Source: JBOHHM01 sp050725495
Lineage (GTDB): Bacteria > Pseudomonadota > Gammaproteobacteria > Burkholderiales > Burkholderiaceae_C
DNA length: 9,279 bases
Direction: 5' to 3'
Assembly (NCBI GenBank): GCA_050725495.1
Contig: JBOHHM010000115.1
Location: 1 to 9,279, forward strand
The stretch's first letter is position 1, and each line of letters opens with the position of its first letter. A program made the translations under genes and the position numbers. Shown one piece after another: positions 8,093-9,279 of this stretch. Under the pieces are notes generated by a model. The model did not search any database, was not told where the DNA came from, and saw only the letters and a program-made list of their open reading frames with translations.

Positions 8093-8560
8093 CTACCGCC
8101 TTACCCCCGCCACGCGTTGCTGCCGGGCCCGCAGCGCGCCGACGTCCACCGGCTGAAACACCGGTTGCGCCATGTCCGCCAGCGTGAGCTTGCCCAGCGC
8201 GTGGAGAATGACCTGGTTGACGCGCTGCCAGTTGGCCCGCAGCGAACACGAACTCTCCTGCGCGCACAGGCCGACGGCGGCGCTGCACTCGGTCACGCCG
8301 ACCGGCCCTTCCATCGCGTCGATGACCTGGGCGATGGAGATTTCACCCGGCGCCCGCGCCAGCAGGTAGCCGCCGTGGGCGCCTCGCAGTGACTGCAGCA
8401 GGTTTTCCCGTGCCAGCGTCTTCAGGATCTTGCTCGCCGTGGGGACCGTCACACCGATCGCGGTGGCCACCTCGGCGGCGCTGTAGACGCGCTCTGGCTG
8501 CCGCGCCATGTGGGTCATGATCACGGTGCCGTAGTCGGTCAGCTTGCTCAGTCTCAACAT
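8093..8560 (-). CDS. Rrf2-family Fe-S-responsive regulator of the suf operon
   Basis: The 155-residue protein starts MLRLSKLTDYGTVIM. It has an N-terminal winged helix-turn-helix (about 1-65, with AAEVATAIGVTVPTASKIL as the HTH and GAHGGYLL as the wing). A later cysteine cluster, C92-x6-C99-x5-C105, resembles the Fe-S ligands of IscR (C92, C98, C104). It matches the SUF system assembly regulators found as the first gene of proteobacterial suf operons. By analogy with IscR it should bind DNA according to its cluster state and repress or derepress the operon. The His that provides the fourth ligand in IscR is not at the equivalent place, where Leu and Arg follow the third Cys. ATG 8560 has AAGG 8 bases upstream, just downstream of a promoter overlaid by an inverted repeat that is its likely operator. 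Confidence 0.93.
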   Translation of the reverse strand: MLRLSKLTDYGTVIMTHMARQPERVYSAAEVATAIGVTVPTASKILKTLARENLLQSLRGAHGGYLLARAPGEISIAQVIDAMEGPVGVTECSAAVGLCAQESSCSLRANWQRVNQVILHALGKLTLADMAQPVFQPVDVGALRARQQRVAGVRR

Positions 8561-8579
8561 CGCCGTGGCCTTACTGTTT

Positions 8580-8604
8580 ATATAGAACTATTTTAGTCCT
8601 GTAT
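8580..8604. promoter_or_regulatory. 25-bp inverted repeat, likely Rrf2/IscR-type operator
   Basis: On the minus strand the half-sites are ATACAGGACTA and TAGTTCTATAT, separated by AAA. The second half, reversed and complemented, is ATATAGAACTA, matching the first at 9 of 11 positions. The core GACT-AAAA-TAGT and the outer ATA/TAT fit the known E. coli IscR type 1 site layout (ATA...GACT...AGTC...TAT over 25 bp) at 19 of 25 positions by my alignment. It overlaps the -10 element of the suf promoter, so bound regulator would block RNA polymerase. The cognate protein is presumably the Rrf2 regulator encoded 20 bp downstream. Confidence 0.8.
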
Positions 8605-8618
8605 ATTCCGAGCTGCAA
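8590..8618 (-). promoter_or_regulatory. Predicted sigma70 promoter of the suf operon
   Basis: On the minus strand, TTGCAG (-35, 8613-8618) is separated by 17 bp from TAAAAT (-10, 8590-8595). Both are close to consensus at ideal spacing. Transcription would start near 8583, leaving a leader of about 20-25 bases before the regulator ATG at 8560. The -10 lies inside the 25-bp inverted repeat, as expected for a repressed, autoregulated promoter. Confidence 0.7.
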
Positions 8619-8652
8619 GCCAACTTATGACCGGGATACTGGATGGGGGAAG

Positions 8653-8676
8653 CTCAGCAGGTACAGTCGAGCTGAG
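8653..8676 (+). other. Inverted repeat upstream of the alpha/beta-barrel gene
   Basis: CTCAGC (8653-8658) and GCTGAG (8671-8676) form a perfect 6-bp inverted repeat around 12 nt. It lies between the suf operator and the divergent gene at 8729. It could be a protein site or a leader hairpin. I recognise no specific binding consensus, and a chance repeat is possible. Confidence 0.3.
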
Positions 8677-8681
8677 GCCGG

Positions 8682-8700
8682 AATGGATCGAAAGATCATT
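8682..8700 (+). other. Hairpin with GAAA tetraloop in the leader of the alpha/beta-barrel gene
   Basis: AAT-G-GATC (8682-8689) can pair with GATC-ATT (8694-8700) around GAAA (8690-8693), with one bulged G: seven pairs closed by a stable GNRA-type loop. It sits about 30 bases before the ATG at 8729 and does not cover the ribosome binding site. Its function is unknown; a role in mRNA stability is one possibility. Confidence 0.35.
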
Positions 8701-8728
8701 TCACCCTCGGTCATGGAGGACTGAAGAT

Positions 8729-9037
8729 ATGAAATTTATCTTTGAGGTTCGTATGCGACCCGGTTACACGGTGGAGGAGTACGCCGAAGCCTGGGTTCGT
8801 GCCAGTGAGATCATTCAGCGCACGCCCGGTGCTCGAGGGACGTATCTGCACCGCAAGATTGGGGATCCCAACGTGTTGTTGGCGATTGCGACCTGGGACT
8901 CGAAGGCGCACCGGGATGCGAAAGATGACCAAAGGGATGAAACCGTGCGCGCAATTCTCGCAAAGCATGCTACGAACTGCGAAATGACGGTCATCGGAGA
9001 ATTCGAGGAGCCGCAATGGGCCGTGCTTCCGGGGTAA
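8729..9037 (+). CDS. Small dimeric alpha/beta-barrel protein (antibiotic biosynthesis monooxygenase-like)
   Basis: The 102-residue protein starts MKFIFEVRMRPGYTVEEYAEAW. The pattern is a first beta strand, a PGYTVEEY turn into an amphipathic helix, a GARGTYLHR strand, an LLAIATWDSKAHRDA strand-to-helix segment and a last strand MTVIGEF. This is typical of the ferredoxin-like fold of ABM-type (PF03992-like) proteins. Such proteins act as small oxygenases, isomerases or ligand-binding proteins; no substrate can be inferred here. The frame is open back to 8627, but ATG 8729 has GGAGG 9 bases upstream and the fold starts immediately after it, so I chose it. It is divergent from the suf operon and shares the 168-bp regulatory gap. 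Its GC content (about 57% by rough count) is lower than that of the neighbours. Confidence 0.75.
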   Translation: MKFIFEVRMRPGYTVEEYAEAWVRASEIIQRTPGARGTYLHRKIGDPNVLLAIATWDSKAHRDAKDDQRDETVRAILAKHATNCEMTVIGEFEEPQWAVLPG

Positions 9038-9041
9038 TTGG

Positions 9042-9067
9042 GAGAGCGCCGCTTTCGGTGGCTTCTC
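9042..9067 (+). terminator. Hairpin after the alpha/beta-barrel gene, possible terminator
   Basis: GGAGAG-C-GCCGC (from 9042) pairs with GTGGC-TTCTC (to 9067) around TTTCG, giving about ten pairs with one bulged C. It starts 4 bases after the stop codon. No T-tract follows directly (TTTT appears only about 17 bases later), so it may be a weak terminator or an mRNA 3'-end stabilising stem. The remaining gap to 9163 shows nothing else I can name. Confidence 0.35.
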
Positions 9068-9163
9068 GCAGCCTCCCCAGCAGTGTTTTCATGCGAAATT
9101 GGCATGTATCCCTCGTCGGAGCTGCGTGACACGCTATCAATATGATGGCAATCAAGGATCGCT

Positions 9164-9279
9164 TCAAAACCGCTCGTAAGGCAATAGATAGCGCCACTGC
9201 CCCTGCGGCAGGCTGGCCAGGGGCAGGCGGCCGACGCGGATGCGTTTCATCGCGACCACTTGCAGCCCTGCGCCCGCGC
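9164..9279 (-). CDS. rRNA pseudouridine synthase, RsuA/RluB/E/F family (C-terminal end only)
   Basis: The last 38 codons of a gene enter from the right edge and end at TGA (9164-9166). The visible peptide contains LQVVAMKRIRVGRLPLASLPQ, then GQWRYLLPYERF. The pattern hydrophobic-x-KRIRxGxLxLxxLPxGxWR is the conserved C-terminus of RsuA/RluB/RluE/RluF-type enzymes, which isomerise specific uridines of rRNA to pseudouridine. The catalytic Asp domain lies outside the window, so the target position and the exact member cannot be named. The 126-bp gap to the convergent gene on its left has no strong terminator for this strand. Confidence 0.85.
   Translation of the reverse strand, partial: AGAGLQVVAMKRIRVGRLPLASLPQGQWRYLLPYERF

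Noticed and set aside
8627..8728. N-terminal extension of the alpha/beta-barrel protein from ATG 8627
   Set aside because: It adds 34 residues unlike the family, while ATG 8729 has a strong ribosome binding site and begins at the first strand of the fold.
9090..9106. CATGC/GCATG inverted repeat as a terminator
   Set aside because: The stem has only 5 pairs and no T-run follows on either strand (TTTT precedes it on plus, giving AAAA after it on minus).

Overview
The window is GC-rich (about two-thirds G+C over most of its length) and reads as a chromosomal segment of a betaproteobacterium, probably Burkholderiales and perhaps Comamonadaceae-like. The clues are the RNase P RNA variant, the kind of SUF operon, and family-level protein resemblance. 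The taxonomic call is inference. Nothing suggests a phage, plasmid, transposon or CRISPR array.

Layout from left to right. The 5' part of an FAD-dependent oxidoreductase gene lies on the minus strand (1-1153) and runs off the left edge. Divergent from it is the RNase P RNA gene rnpB (1224-1567, plus strand), followed by a small two-helix membrane protein of unknown function (1706-2020, plus). Most of the window (2108-8560) is one tightly packed minus-strand operon for iron-sulfur cluster assembly. In transcription order it holds an Rrf2-family regulator, sufB, sufC, sufD, sufS, sufU, a sufT-like DUF59 gene and a Rieske-type [2Fe-2S] ferredoxin. Gaps are 5-30 bp or 1-4 bp overlaps. The operon promoter (-35 TTGCAG, 17-bp spacer, -10 TAAAAT) lies at 8590-8618. 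It is overlaid by a 25-bp inverted repeat at 8580-8604 resembling the type 1 site of IscR, so the first gene probably encodes an Fe-S-sensing repressor of its own operon. Divergent from the operon is a small dimeric alpha/beta-barrel (antibiotic biosynthesis monooxygenase-like) gene (8729-9037, plus), in a patch of visibly lower GC. At the right edge is the last part of an RsuA/RluB/E/F-type rRNA pseudouridine synthase (9164-9279, minus).

How the operon should work: SufS takes sulfur from cysteine as a persulfide, SufU (zinc type) accepts it, and the SufBCD ATPase scaffold builds the cluster. SufT is thought to help maturation or transfer, and the Rieske ferredoxin could be an electron carrier or a client. 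There is no sufE or sufA in this operon.

The most notable observation is that sufD is broken by one in-frame ochre stop (TAA, 5541-5543) at codon 98. The reading frame continues intact on both sides for a normal full-length SufD, and all neighbours look intact. This is a recent nonsense mutation, a sequencing error, or a case of readthrough, re-initiation or recoding. I see no clearly new biological system beyond that; the other findings are modest.
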